From contig JAPLCM010000058.1 in the NCBI GenBank assembly GCA_026392275.1, positions 1-38,735 of the forward strand: a stretch of DNA of 38,735 nt. The letters run 5' to 3'. This document shows, in pieces, positions 17,756-25,424 of the stretch (positions are counted from its first letter, which is position 1; the number at the start of each line of letters is the position of its first letter). Source of the DNA: Actinomycetota bacterium (lineage in GTDB: Bacteria > Actinomycetota > Thermoleophilia > UBA2241). Position numbers and translations under genes: made by a program. The notes below the pieces were generated by a model. The model saw nothing but the letters and a program-made list of their open reading frames with translations, was not told where the DNA came from and did no database searches.

Positions 17756-17780
17756 GCGGGGGCCGATTGACGGCCCCCGC
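17756..17780 (+). terminator. Hairpin terminator after the RNase E/G gene
   Basis: Perfect 10-base stem, GCGGGGGCCG (17756-17765) and CGGCCCCCGC (17771-17780), with loop ATTGA. No U-run follows, as is common for high-GC actinobacterial hairpins. Its loop and right arm also hold the -35 box of the next promoter. Confidence 0.65.
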
Positions 17781-17795
17781 CCGGTTGGCTATCAT
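17767..17795 (+). promoter_or_regulatory. Promoter of rplU-rpmA-obg, -35 inside the terminator loop
   Basis: TTGACG at 17767-17772 and TATCAT at 17790-17795 with an ideal 17-base spacer. Predicted transcription start is near 17802, giving a ~23-base leader with GGGGAG (17814-17819) before rplU. The -35 box occupies the loop and first bases of the right arm of the hairpin at 17756-17780. Confidence 0.65.
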
Positions 17796-17824
17796 CATCT
17801 GCCGTTGTCTTGTGGGGAGTTGAA

Positions 17825-18178
17825 ATGACGAAGTCCGATGTCACGTACGCGGTCATCCGCGCCGGTGGACAGCAATTCAAGGTAAGCGCCGGCGACACCA
17901 TCGTGGTCGATCGCGTCGACGCCGAAGAAGGCAAGAGCGTCACCTACGATACCCTGGCCGTGCGCACGGACAGCGGTACGTTTGACGGCGACGCCGCCAG
18001 GCACGCCAAGGTCGAGGCCAAGGTCAGCGAGCACTTGCTCGGCAAGAAGATCAAGGTCTTCACCTACAAGGCCAAGAGCACGTTCAAGAAGACCAAGGGT
18101 CATCGCAGCCGGCTGACCAAGCTGACCATCGAGTCGATCACCCTCAAGAATACGAAGGAGACCCAGGGTGGCGCATAA
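17825..18178 (+). CDS. rplU: 50S ribosomal protein L21
   Basis: 23S rRNA-binding protein of the large subunit. 117 residues; core [24 protein letters not shown] and the C-terminal [23 protein letters not shown] motif are clear. ATG 17825 is chosen with GGGGAG five bases upstream; the in-frame TTG 17810 would overlap the ribosome site. The C-terminal extension (NTKETQGGA) runs 11 bases into rpmA and contains that gene's Shine-Dalgarno. Confidence 0.96.
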   Translation: MTKSDVTYAVIRAGGQQFKVSAGDTIVVDRVDAEEGKSVTYDTLAVRTDSGTFDGDAARHAKVEAKVSEHLLGKKIKVFTYKAKSTFKKTKGHRSRLTKLTIESITLKNTKETQGGA

Positions 18179-18422
18179 GAAGGGCGCCGGCACCAGCCGT
18201 AACGGCCGCGATTCCGAGTCCAAGCGTCTCGGCGTCAAGGCGTTCGCCGGCCAGGTGGTCCCGGCAGGATCGATCATCGTGCGCCAGCGCGGAACGAAGT
18301 TCCGCCCCGGCGAGAACGCCGGCATCGGCGTCGACCATACCATCTTTGCCAAGGTGAGCGGACGTCTCGTCTTCACCGAGAAGGGCGCCGGGCGCTTCAT
18401 CTCGGTGGTCGCCGAGGCCTGA
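18168..18422 (+). CDS. rpmA: 50S ribosomal protein L27
   Basis: Large-subunit protein whose N terminus reaches the peptidyl transferase centre. 84 residues, starting [16 protein letters not shown] with no cleavable leader of the Firmicutes type, and containing [26 protein letters not shown] 18168 with GAAGGAG (18154-18160). It overlaps rplU by 11 bases, so the two are coupled. Confidence 0.97.
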   Translation: MAHKKGAGTSRNGRDSESKRLGVKAFAGQVVPAGSIIVRQRGTKFRPGENAGIGVDHTIFAKVSGRLVFTEKGAGRFISVVAEA

Positions 18423-18453
18423 TTGCCGCCGGCCCCGGCCGGCCGCGCTCATC

Positions 18454-19728
18454 ATGCTCGATAGGGCCAGCATCTGCGTGCGCGCAGGCCGTGGCGGCAA
18501 CGGCTCGCTGAGCTTCCGCCGCGAGAAGTACGTGCCCAAGGGCGGGCCCGACGGCGGCGACGGAGCGCCCGGCGGCGACGTGGTGCTCATGGCTACGCGC
18601 CAGTTTCACGACCTCAGCCACTTCCGCCACAAACACCACTTCCGTGCCGCCGACGGCGGCCAGGGCCGCGGCGCCAACAAGCGCGGCGCCGACGGCGGGG
18701 TGCTGGAGGTCCAAGTGCCGGTGGGCACCGAGGTGTTGGGCGCCGACGGCGTCATGCTGGGTGATCTCGTGACCGAGGGCCAGCGCCTGCTGGTCGCGCG
18801 CGGTGGCGAAGGCGGCCGCGGCAACGTCTGTTTCAAGAGCTCCACACGCCAGGCGCCGAAATTCGCCGAGAGAGGGCTGGACGGGGAGGAACTCTGGCTG
18901 ACGCTCTCGCTGAAGCTCCTCGCCGACATCGGCCTGGTCGGGCTGCCCAACGCCGGCAAGTCGTCATTGCTGGCGGCGCTCACGAGGGCACACCCCAAGA
19001 TCGCCGCCTACCCGTTCACCACCATCGAGCCCAATCTCGGGGTGCTCTCCGTGGGCCAAGGCACGGCCGTCATCGCCGACATCCCGGGCCTCATCGAGGG
19101 AGCCGGCGAGGGCGCCGGGCTGGGGCACCGCTTCCTGGCGCACATCGAACGCACGGCGCTGCTGATGTTCGTGCTCGACGGTGGCGACGGCGCGGCGGAC
19201 TGGTCCGCCGCGCTCGACACGGTGCGCGGCGAGCTCGGCGCTTTTCGCGCCCAGCTCCTCCAGCGGCCAGCGCTCGTGGTCGTGAACAAAGCCGACCTGT
19301 TGGACGCCGCCGGCAGGGAAGAGGCCGGCGCGTTCCTCGCCGGCCTCGAGTGGCCGGCGGCGTCACTGCTGGTCTCCGCGCAGCGAGGCGACGGCCTGAA
19401 GGACCTGGTCGCGACGCTTGCCGAGGTCATGGTGAGCGCCCGCGAGGCGCAGGCCCCGGCGGCCTCGGCCGCGGCGGCCGCGACCGTGCTGCGCCCGGCG
19501 GACGCGCGACTCGAGTCCTTCACGGTCGCGCGCGACGGCGAGTGTTTCGTGGTGCGCGGCTTCCAGATCGAGCGCCTGTTCGCCAAGGCCGACCTCGACA
19601 ACGAAGACGCCGTCGCGTATCTGCAGCAGCTTATCGAGCGCGCCGGGCTCAACGACGCCCTGCGCAAGGCTGGCGCGACGCCTGGCGACACAGTCCTCGT
19701 CGGCGCGCAGGAGTTCGAATTCGCGTGA
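18454..19728 (+). CDS. obg: Ribosome-assembly GTPase ObgE/CgtA
   Basis: GTPase for late 50S assembly and stress response. 424 residues in three domains: glycine-rich Obg fold (1-~157; AGRGGNGSLSFRREKYVPKGG, GGEGGRGN), G domain with GLPNAGKSS (163-171), DIPGLIEGA and NKAD, and a C-terminal OCT domain (about 340-424, FVVRGFQIERLFAKADLDNE). Start ATG 18454 lies 31 bases after rpmA. The stop overlaps proB as GTGA. Confidence 0.96.
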   Translation: MLDRASICVRAGRGGNGSLSFRREKYVPKGGPDGGDGAPGGDVVLMATRQFHDLSHFRHKHHFRAADGGQGRGANKRGADGGVLEVQVPVGTEVLGADGVMLGDLVTEGQRLLVARGGEGGRGNVCFKSSTRQAPKFAERGLDGEELWLTLSLKLLADIGLVGLPNAGKSSLLAALTRAHPKIAAYPFTTIEPNLGVLSVGQGTAVIADIPGLIEGAGEGAGLGHRFLAHIERTALLMFVLDGGDGAADWSAALDTVRGELGAFRAQLLQRPALVVVNKADLLDAAGREEAGAFLAGLEWPAASLLVSAQRGDGLKDLVATLAEVMVSAREAQAPAASAAAAATVLRPADARLESFTVARDGECFVVRGFQIERLFAKADLDNEDAVAYLQQLIERAGLNDALRKAGATPGDTVLVGAQEFEFA

Positions 19729-20831
19729 AGACCATCGTCGTCAAAGTCGGCTCGAGCACCGTGGCCGACGATCAGCTGCGCCTGCGCCGCCGACTGCTCG
19801 CCGGCCTGGCCGCCGACGTGGCGGAGCTCGTGCACGGTGGGCGCCGGGTGGTGCTCGTGTCCAGCGGCGCCATCGCCTGCGGTCAGCATGTGCTGGGCGT
19901 CGCCGAACGGCCCCGCCTTGTGCCGGCCCTGCAGGCCGCGTCCGCCGTCGGTCAGGGCCGGTTGTTCGCTCACTACGAGAGGCTGTTCGGCGATCACGAG
20001 CTGATCGCCGCCCAGGTGCTGCTCACCAGCGACGACTTCGCGCGGCGCACGAGCTACGTCAACGCGCGCAACACGTTGCGCCGGTTGCTCGGATGGGGAG
20101 TGGTGCCGGTGGTCAACGAGAACGACACGACGGCCACCGACGAGATCCGCTTCGGCGACAACGACGTGCTCGCCGCCCAGGTGGCCATCATGCTTGGCGC
20201 CTCGATGCTGGTGCTGCTCACCGACCAGGACGGTCTCTACACCAGCGACCCACGGCATGACCCGGAGGCTCGTCTTGTCGAGCGCGTCGAGCACCCTCGC
20301 GAACTCGTGGCGCTCGACGTCGGCCAGGCGTCCCGGCGCGGAGCCGGCGGGATGCGCGGCAAGGTGGCGGCAGCCGTCATGGCCGCCGCCGCCGACGTGC
20401 GCACGGTGATCGCCAACGGCGCCCGTCCGGGCGTGCTCGCCGCCGCCGTCGCCGGTGAACCTGTGGGGACCAGCGTGTGCCCCCAGCCGGCGGGCGTGTC
20501 CGCCTTCAAGCTGTGGCTGCGCTACGCCAAACCCGTGCGTGGTACTCTAGAGGTCGACGCCGGGGCCGCGCGTGCGGTGGCGTCGGGGGGCGGCAGCCTG
20601 TTGCCGGTCGGGGTTTTGGTTGTGCACGGGGGGTTCGCCGCCGGGGACGCCGTGGCCATCGTCGGCCCCGACGGCGCCGAGATCGCGCGAGGGCTCGCCA
20701 CGATGAGCGCCCGCGACGTGCGTCGCGTGCGCGGTCTGCGCAGCGACGAATTGCGCGCGCAGAGCCCTCATCTCGAGGACGAAGTAGTGCATCGGGACTG
20801 CCTGGTGCTGGTAGGCGAGGAGGCCGAGTGA
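19725..20831 (+). CDS. proB: Glutamate 5-kinase with PUA domain
   Basis: First step of proline synthesis: ATP-dependent phosphorylation of glutamate. 368 residues. Amino-acid-kinase domain (VVKVGSSTV, VLVSSGAIACG, NENDTTATDEIRFGDNDVLAA, LTDQDGLYTSDPR) followed by a C-terminal PUA domain (about 270-368). GTG 19725 lies in a GTGA overlap with obg, and its stop forms a GTGA overlap with proA. Confidence 0.96.
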   Translation: MKTIVVKVGSSTVADDQLRLRRRLLAGLAADVAELVHGGRRVVLVSSGAIACGQHVLGVAERPRLVPALQAASAVGQGRLFAHYERLFGDHELIAAQVLLTSDDFARRTSYVNARNTLRRLLGWGVVPVVNENDTTATDEIRFGDNDVLAAQVAIMLGASMLVLLTDQDGLYTSDPRHDPEARLVERVEHPRELVALDVGQASRRGAGGMRGKVAAAVMAAAADVRTVIANGARPGVLAAAVAGEPVGTSVCPQPAGVSAFKLWLRYAKPVRGTLEVDAGAARAVASGGGSLLPVGVLVVHGGFAAGDAVAIVGPDGAEIARGLATMSARDVRRVRGLRSDELRAQSPHLEDEVVHRDCLVLVGEEAE

Positions 20832-22075
20832 GCGTGCAACAGACCTGCGCTGCGGCTCAACGCGCTGCGCGCGTGTTGGCGGGCCTGCCCCGCGCCCGCA
20901 AGGACGAGGCGCTCGGCAACGTCGCCGACGCTCTCTCGCGCCGCGCCGCCGAGATCCTTGCCGAGAACGCCGAAGACGTGCGGCTTGGCCGCGAGAATCG
21001 GCTCCCCGACGCGCTCGTCGATCGCCTGCTCCTCGATGAGGACCGGCTGCACGACGTAGCGACGAGCGTGCGTGCCTTGGCGGCGCTGCCCGATCCCGTG
21101 GGGCAGCTGGTCGACGGCTGGCGTCTCGAGAACGGCGTCGAGCTGCGCAAGGTGCGCGTGCCTTTGGGCGTCGTCGCTGTGATCTACGAGGCGCGGCCCA
21201 ACGTCACCGTCGACGCCGCGTGTCTGTGCCTCAAGACCGGGAACGCCGTCATCCTGCGCGGCGGCAGCGCCGCCATGCACTCCAACCGTATCCTTTCTGA
21301 GGTCGTCCAGGGCGCCGTCATCGAGGCCGGCCTGCCATGCGAGGCGGTCTCGTGCCTCACCCCGGACCGTCGCGAGCTCGACGAGCTGCTCGAGCAGCGC
21401 CGCTACGTCGATCTCGTGATCCCGCGCGGCGGCGAGGACCTCAAGAACTACCTCATGGACCGCAGCAAGGTACCCGTGATCTACGCGGCTGGCGGCAACT
21501 GCCACGTGTACGCCGATGCCGCGGCCGACCTCGACAAGGCAGTGCATATCATCGTCAACGCCAAGTGCCAGCGTCCTGGCGTGTGCAATGCCGCCGAGAC
21601 GCTACTCGTCCATCGCGACGTGGCCGCCGAGTTCCTGCCCCGCGCCGTCGACGAGCTGAAGCGGCGTGGCGTCGAGCTCGTGGTCGACAAGGCCGCCGGC
21701 GACCTGCTCGGCGATCCGACCTTGAAGCGCGCCAACAAGACGCACTACGAGACGGAGTTCCTGGCGCTCAAGCTCGCCGTGCGCGTCGTCGACTCTCTGG
21801 ACGAGGCCCTCGAGCACATCGCCACCTACGGCACGCGGCACTCCGAGGCGATCGTCACCGAAGACCTCGGCGCTGCCCGGCGGTTCACGGCCGAGGTCGA
21901 CGCCGCCTGCGTGTACGTGAATGCCTCGACGCGCTTCACCGACGGTGGCGCGTTCGGGCTGGGCGCGGAGATGGGCATCTCCACGCAGAAGCTTCATGCG
22001 CGCGGCCCCATCGCCCTCCAGGAGCTCACCTGCGTCAAGTACGAGCTGTGGGGCGACGGGCAGGTGCGCCCCTAG
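20828..22075 (+). CDS. proA: Glutamate-5-semialdehyde dehydrogenase (gamma-glutamyl phosphate reductase)
   Basis: Second step of proline synthesis, NADPH-dependent reduction of gamma-glutamyl phosphate. 415 residues, normal. Motifs: VPLGVVAVIYEARPNVTVDAACLCLKTGNA (split over two segments), VIPRGG, and the catalytic-cysteine region NAKCQRPGVCNAAETLLVH. GTG 20828 overlaps the proB stop (GTGA) with GAGGAGG upstream at 20817-20823; a second in-frame GTG at 20834 is possible. Confidence 0.96.
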   Translation: MSVQQTCAAAQRAARVLAGLPRARKDEALGNVADALSRRAAEILAENAEDVRLGRENRLPDALVDRLLLDEDRLHDVATSVRALAALPDPVGQLVDGWRLENGVELRKVRVPLGVVAVIYEARPNVTVDAACLCLKTGNAVILRGGSAAMHSNRILSEVVQGAVIEAGLPCEAVSCLTPDRRELDELLEQRRYVDLVIPRGGEDLKNYLMDRSKVPVIYAAGGNCHVYADAAADLDKAVHIIVNAKCQRPGVCNAAETLLVHRDVAAEFLPRAVDELKRRGVELVVDKAAGDLLGDPTLKRANKTHYETEFLALKLAVRVVDSLDEALEHIATYGTRHSEAIVTEDLGAARRFTAEVDAACVYVNASTRFTDGGAFGLGAEMGISTQKLHARGPIALQELTCVKYELWGDGQVRP

Positions 22076-22079
22076 CGCC

Positions 22080-22688
22080 GTGCACGAGGCACGAGCGCGC
22101 CTCGGCGTCATCGGCGGGAGCTTCGACCCGCCGCACCTCGGCCATCTCGTCATCGCCTCCGAGGCGCACGCGCTTCTCGGTCTCGAACGCGTGCTCTTCG
22201 TGCCGGCCGCCGCGCCGCCGCACAAGGACCTCGAAGAGCACACGGCGGCCGACGTCCGTCTCGAGATGACCGCGCTGGCCGTCGCCGACGACATCCGTTT
22301 CGCCGCGTCGGGTCTGGAGATCGAGCGCGGCCTCGTCTACACGCGCGACACGCTGTCCGCCGTGGCGGAGCGCTTCCCGGGGCGCGACCTCGTGTTCATC
22401 ATGGGCTCCGATTCGCTGTTGCAGTTTGACGCGTGGCACGATCCCGAGGGCATCCTCGAGCGTTGCAGCCTCGCGGTGGCGCCGCGCCCCGGCGACGATC
22501 TCGCGGTCGTCGCTGCCGCCACGGCTCGCTGGGGTGCGGCGCGGGTCACCATCCTCGAGGCTCCGCCGGTCGGCGTGTCGTCGAGCCAGATCCGGGCGCG
22601 CGTCGCCGAGGGCCTGCCGATTCGCTATATCGTGCCGCGGGCCGTCGAGAAGTTCATCGCCGGTCGCGGTCTGTACGGGCGCTCGTGA
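22080..22688 (+). CDS. nadD: Nicotinate-mononucleotide adenylyltransferase
   Basis: Makes deamido-NAD from NaMN and ATP. 202 residues. Nucleotidyltransferase motif GGSFDPPHLGHLVIA near the start, MGSDSLLQFDAWHDP in the middle, and the SSSQIRARVAEGLPIRYIVP end (SSxxIR type). GTG 22080 lies four bases after the proA stop; no strong ribosome site is visible. The stop forms a GTGA overlap with yqeK. Confidence 0.94.
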   Translation: MHEARARLGVIGGSFDPPHLGHLVIASEAHALLGLERVLFVPAAAPPHKDLEEHTAADVRLEMTALAVADDIRFAASGLEIERGLVYTRDTLSAVAERFPGRDLVFIMGSDSLLQFDAWHDPEGILERCSLAVAPRPGDDLAVVAAATARWGAARVTILEAPPVGVSSSQIRARVAEGLPIRYIVPRAVEKFIAGRGLYGRS

Positions 22689-23248
22689 TCGACCGGGCAC
22701 AGGCGGAGCTGCTCATCGCCGGGCGCCTCTCGGAGAAGCGGCGCGAGCACTCGCGACGCGTGGCGGCCGAGGCCGCCGAGCTGGCGCAGCGCTTCGGCGC
22801 CGCGCCCGAAGCGGCCGTGATCGCCGGCCTGCTGCACGACTACTGCCGGGACCTCACGGACGCGGAGACGCTGGCCGCCGCGGCGCGCTACGGCCTCAAG
22901 GTGGGGCCGGTCGAGGCGCGGCGCCCCAGGAATATCCTGCACGGTCCCGTGGCCGCCGCCGAGCTCTCCGCAGCCGGCCTCGACGCCGCCATCGTCGGAG
23001 CGATCGCCCGCCACACCACCGGCGGCCCCGGCATGACGGTGCTCGAGAAGTGCCTGTATCTGGCCGACTTCTGCGAGCCGGGCCGCAAGTTCCCCGGCCT
23101 CGATGAAGTTCGCGCCCTGGCGGGCGCGTCGCTCGATGCGGCCGTGGCGGCCGCGGCCCGGATCACCTTGCTCGACCTCATCGTCCGCGGGCGCGGGGTG
23201 GTGCCCGATGCGCTGGCGTTGTACAACGAGACCCATGCCGGCCACTAA
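22685..23248 (+). CDS. yqeK: HD-domain hydrolase YqeK (Ap4A hydrolase type)
   Basis: 187 residues. HD-domain metal ligands appear in order: H in KRREHSRRV, HD in AGLLHDYCRDL, H in ILHGPVAA, H in ARHTTGGPGMT, and D in YLADFCEPGR. YqeK proteins hydrolyse diadenosine tetraphosphate symmetrically. The nadD-yqeK-(LCP)-rsfS order is common in Gram-positive genomes. GTG 22685 in a GTGA overlap with nadD. Confidence 0.9.
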   Translation: MIDRAQAELLIAGRLSEKRREHSRRVAAEAAELAQRFGAAPEAAVIAGLLHDYCRDLTDAETLAAAARYGLKVGPVEARRPRNILHGPVAAAELSAAGLDAAIVGAIARHTTGGPGMTVLEKCLYLADFCEPGRKFPGLDEVRALAGASLDAAVAAAARITLLDLIVRGRGVVPDALALYNETHAGH

Positions 23249-24404
23249 GAAGGGCTACAGGGTCGCTCGTCTGCGCCGCCGCCGCCGCACCAAGGCGGAG
23301 CTCTGGCAGGCCTGGGTACTCTACGTCCTCGCTGCCGCCGTGGCCTTCGGCGCCGTGTTCGGCGCCTGGCAACTGGGGTCTCGCTGGCTGCAGAAACCGG
23401 AGGAGCCGGCGAGAGGCAGCTACCTGGCACTCGTCACGCTGACGGCGCCGGGATCCGCCGAGCCGGTGGCGGCTGCGCTGGTCGTCAAGGATGCAGCGAA
23501 CGACGCCACTGCCTTGTACGTGATCCCCAGGGATCTGTTGCTCGAGGGGCCGGACGGCGAGTATGTGTTCGCCGGCGACGCCATGGCGGCGGGCACGCTG
23601 AAACAGGATCTGCAGCGCGTCGTGCACGCCGGGATCGACGCGCAGTACGAGTTGCCGTTCGCCGCTCTCGGCGATCTCGCCGCGGCAGGGGAGTTCCAGC
23701 TCTCGCTGCCCGATCCGGTGGAGCTTGACGTGGCAGGCACGACACGGACGTTCGAGGATCGCGCCATCGTGTCAGCCTCTGAGCTTCCCGCACTCTTCGC
23801 TGCAAGCGGGCCGAGCGGCGAAGACGCGGCGCACATGCAGGAAGCGCTCTGGAAGGCGGTGCTTGACGCCGCGGCACTGCGCCCGGGCGACGTACGCGTC
23901 GCGGCCGCCCGCGCTGCCGCCGCACGAGCCAAGGGCAGTGCCGACCGGTGGTATCTGGGCGACGCGTTGCGCCGGCTCACGGGTGGCGCGGCCGTGGCAG
24001 GACGCATTCCTTCGTACTGGCGGGTGGCCGAGGGCCAGTTCGCCTTCCTTCCCAAGGTCGACGACATCATGGCCCAGATCACGCGCAAGGCCCCGGACTA
24101 CCGCAGCCGCTTCACGGTCGTGGTGCGCAACGGCAGCGGACGGGTGGGTGCCGGCTTGGGCGTCGCGGAGCGGCTCGCCATCCTCGATGTGAATCTCCCG
24201 GCGCCGACCAACGCCGACACCTTCGACTACCGGCAGACGCAGATCCTGGCGGGCAGCCGGGCCCTTCCGGTGGCGCAGGACATCCGTGCTATACTCGGCC
24301 GCGGAGTCATCCTCGACGGCGCGGACGTGCCTCCGGACACGGTCGTGGTCATCGTCGGTGCCGACACCGAGCCCACCAATGCCAAGCCAAAGGAACAGCC
24401 GTAG
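23235..24404 (+). CDS. Membrane-anchored degenerate LCP protein with LytR_C domain
   Basis: 389 residues. Very basic cytoplasmic start (RVARLRRRRRTK), one membrane helix (about 24-46), an extracytoplasmic region resembling LytR-CpsA-Psr (VIPRDLLLEGPDG, then TLKQDLQRVVHAGIDAQYELPFAAL), and a clear LytR_C domain (about 292-378, FTVVVRNGSG, then VVVIVGAD). LCP enzymes attach glycopolymers to peptidoglycan, but the usual RxxRQQ-type arginine motif seems to be replaced here by AHMQEAL, so it may be inactive. ATG 23235 overlaps yqeK by 14 bases. It sits between yqeK and rsfS, where other actinobacteria carry an LCP gene. Confidence 0.78.
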   Translation: MPATKKGYRVARLRRRRRTKAELWQAWVLYVLAAAVAFGAVFGAWQLGSRWLQKPEEPARGSYLALVTLTAPGSAEPVAAALVVKDAANDATALYVIPRDLLLEGPDGEYVFAGDAMAAGTLKQDLQRVVHAGIDAQYELPFAALGDLAAAGEFQLSLPDPVELDVAGTTRTFEDRAIVSASELPALFAASGPSGEDAAHMQEALWKAVLDAAALRPGDVRVAAARAAAARAKGSADRWYLGDALRRLTGGAAVAGRIPSYWRVAEGQFAFLPKVDDIMAQITRKAPDYRSRFTVVVRNGSGRVGAGLGVAERLAILDVNLPAPTNADTFDYRQTQILAGSRALPVAQDIRAILGRGVILDGADVPPDTVVVIVGADTEPTNAKPKEQP

Positions 24405-24832
24405 CACTCGAGGCAGAGCTCACGGCGGCCGAAGAACTGGCGCGCGACATCGCCGGCCACGCCGCCGACAAGAAGGCCGACGACATCGTCGTCCTTGCGA
24501 TGGGCGACGCCGTCAACTGGACCGACTTCTTCGTGATCGCCACCGGTGCCAACTCCCGCCAGACCAAAGGCATCGCCGAAGAGATCGAGGGCAAGCTCCG
24601 CCCGCGACGGCGTGCGGCGCGTGTCGAGGGCGCACACGAAGCCGAGTGGATCCTGCTCGACTTCATCGATGTGGTCGTGCATGTGTTCACGCCCGCGGCA
24701 CGTGATTTCTATCGTCTCGAGACGCTGTGGGGCGACGTCCCTCGCCTGGACCTCGCGGGCAGGGTCGGCGAGGCGCACGGCGAACCTGCCGGGAAGGTCC
24801 AAGCGAGTGTGGGGGAGGCTCCATATGCTTAG
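24401..24832 (+). CDS. rsfS: Ribosomal silencing factor RsfS, apparent GTA start
   Basis: Binds L14 and blocks subunit joining in starvation. 143 residues; DUF143 core ELARDIAGHAADKKADDIVVL, NWTDFFVIATGANSRQTKGIAEEI, EWILLDFIDVVVHVF and FYRLETLWGD. No ATG, GTG or TTG exists in frame between about 24060 and ATG 24500, which lies inside the conserved core. AAAGGA (24389-24394) is followed after six bases by GTA 24401, and homologues typically begin M-A-L-E at this point (recalled). The start overlaps the previous stop as GTAG, mirroring the GTGA overlaps elsewhere. CTG 24437 is the only other candidate. Confidence 0.92.
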   Translation, partial: VALEAELTAAEELARDIAGHAADKKADDIVVLAMGDAVNWTDFFVIATGANSRQTKGIAEEIEGKLRPRRRAARVEGAHEAEWILLDFIDVVVHVFTPAARDFYRLETLWGDVPRLDLAGRVGEAHGEPAGKVQASVGEAPYA

Positions 24833-25343
24833 GCCGGTTTCCGCGGCGTGTGCCGCACTCATCCTCATCATTGCCGTCGCGGCCGTCGCGGCGGGGCCCG
24901 TAGGTGCTTCTCAGCGCACCGCCAACGAGGCCGCCTTACTTCAGCTCATCAACCATGCCCGCACGCAGCGGGTGTTGGCGCCTCTGCACCTGCACGCGGC
25001 CTTGAACCGTTCCGCACTGGCTCACTCCCGGGACATGATGCGCCGTCACTACTTCTCTCACTCGTCGCCGGGCGGCGCGAGTTGCGGCGCTCGCACGCGT
25101 CGCGCCGGCTATGCGACGAGCGGCTGTCGTTCCTGGGCCGTCTCCGAGGTGATCGGCTGGGGCATGGGCTCCGTCGGCACGCCGCAGGCCGTTTTCAGAG
25201 CCTGGATGAGGTCCGCGTATCATCGCTCGATCATCCTCGGCGGGCGCTGGCGAGACGTGGGCGTAGGAGCCGTCTCCGGCACGTTCCAGGGCGCCTCGGG
25301 GTCGTGGATGTACACGGTCGACGTGGGGCGCCGCAGCAAGTAG
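24825..25343 (+). CDS. Secreted CAP-domain (SCP/PR1-like) protein
   Basis: 172 residues. Signal peptide or anchor at 1-~28 (LIIAVAAVAAGPVGA), then a CAP domain: EAALLQLINHARTQRVL, ALAHSRDMMRRHYFSHSSPGG, SEVIGWGMG, and the HRSIILGGRWRDVGVGAV end, giving the H/E/H set typical of the fold. Bacterial CAP proteins are extracellular and of mostly unknown activity. ATG 24825 with strong GGGGGAGG (24811-24818); it overlaps rsfS by eight bases. Confidence 0.87.
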   Translation: MLRPVSAACAALILIIAVAAVAAGPVGASQRTANEAALLQLINHARTQRVLAPLHLHAALNRSALAHSRDMMRRHYFSHSSPGGASCGARTRRAGYATSGCRSWAVSEVIGWGMGSVGTPQAVFRAWMRSAYHRSIILGGRWRDVGVGAVSGTFQGASGSWMYTVDVGRRSK

Positions 25344-25378
25344 CCTGGGCGCGGCGGCGCTCTGCTTTCCCCACACGA

Positions 25379-25408
25379 TTGACCAGCCGTCCTGTTCGGG
25401 GGTAAGAT
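25379..25408 (+). promoter_or_regulatory. Promoter of dinB
   Basis: TTGACC at 25379-25384 and TAAGAT at 25403-25408, 18 bases apart. The transcription start is expected at about 25414-25416, i.e. at or within three bases of the ATG at 25417, so the mRNA is probably leaderless. Confidence 0.6.
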
Positions 25409-25424
25409 ACGAACGTATGTTCGT
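25409..25424 (+). promoter_or_regulatory. LexA (SOS) box over the dinB start
   Basis: ACGAAC-GTAT-GTTCGT, a 6+6 inverted repeat around four bases. It matches the Gram-positive/actinobacterial LexA operator (CGAAC-N4-GTTCG). It begins one base after the -10 box and covers the predicted transcription start and the ATG. Confidence 0.8.

Noticed and set aside
18428-18443. GCCGGCC-CC-GGCCGGC inverted repeat between rpmA and obg, considered as terminator
   Set aside because: Two-base loop, no U-run, lies in a 31-base gap in front of a coupled gene; likely chance in CG-rich sequence.
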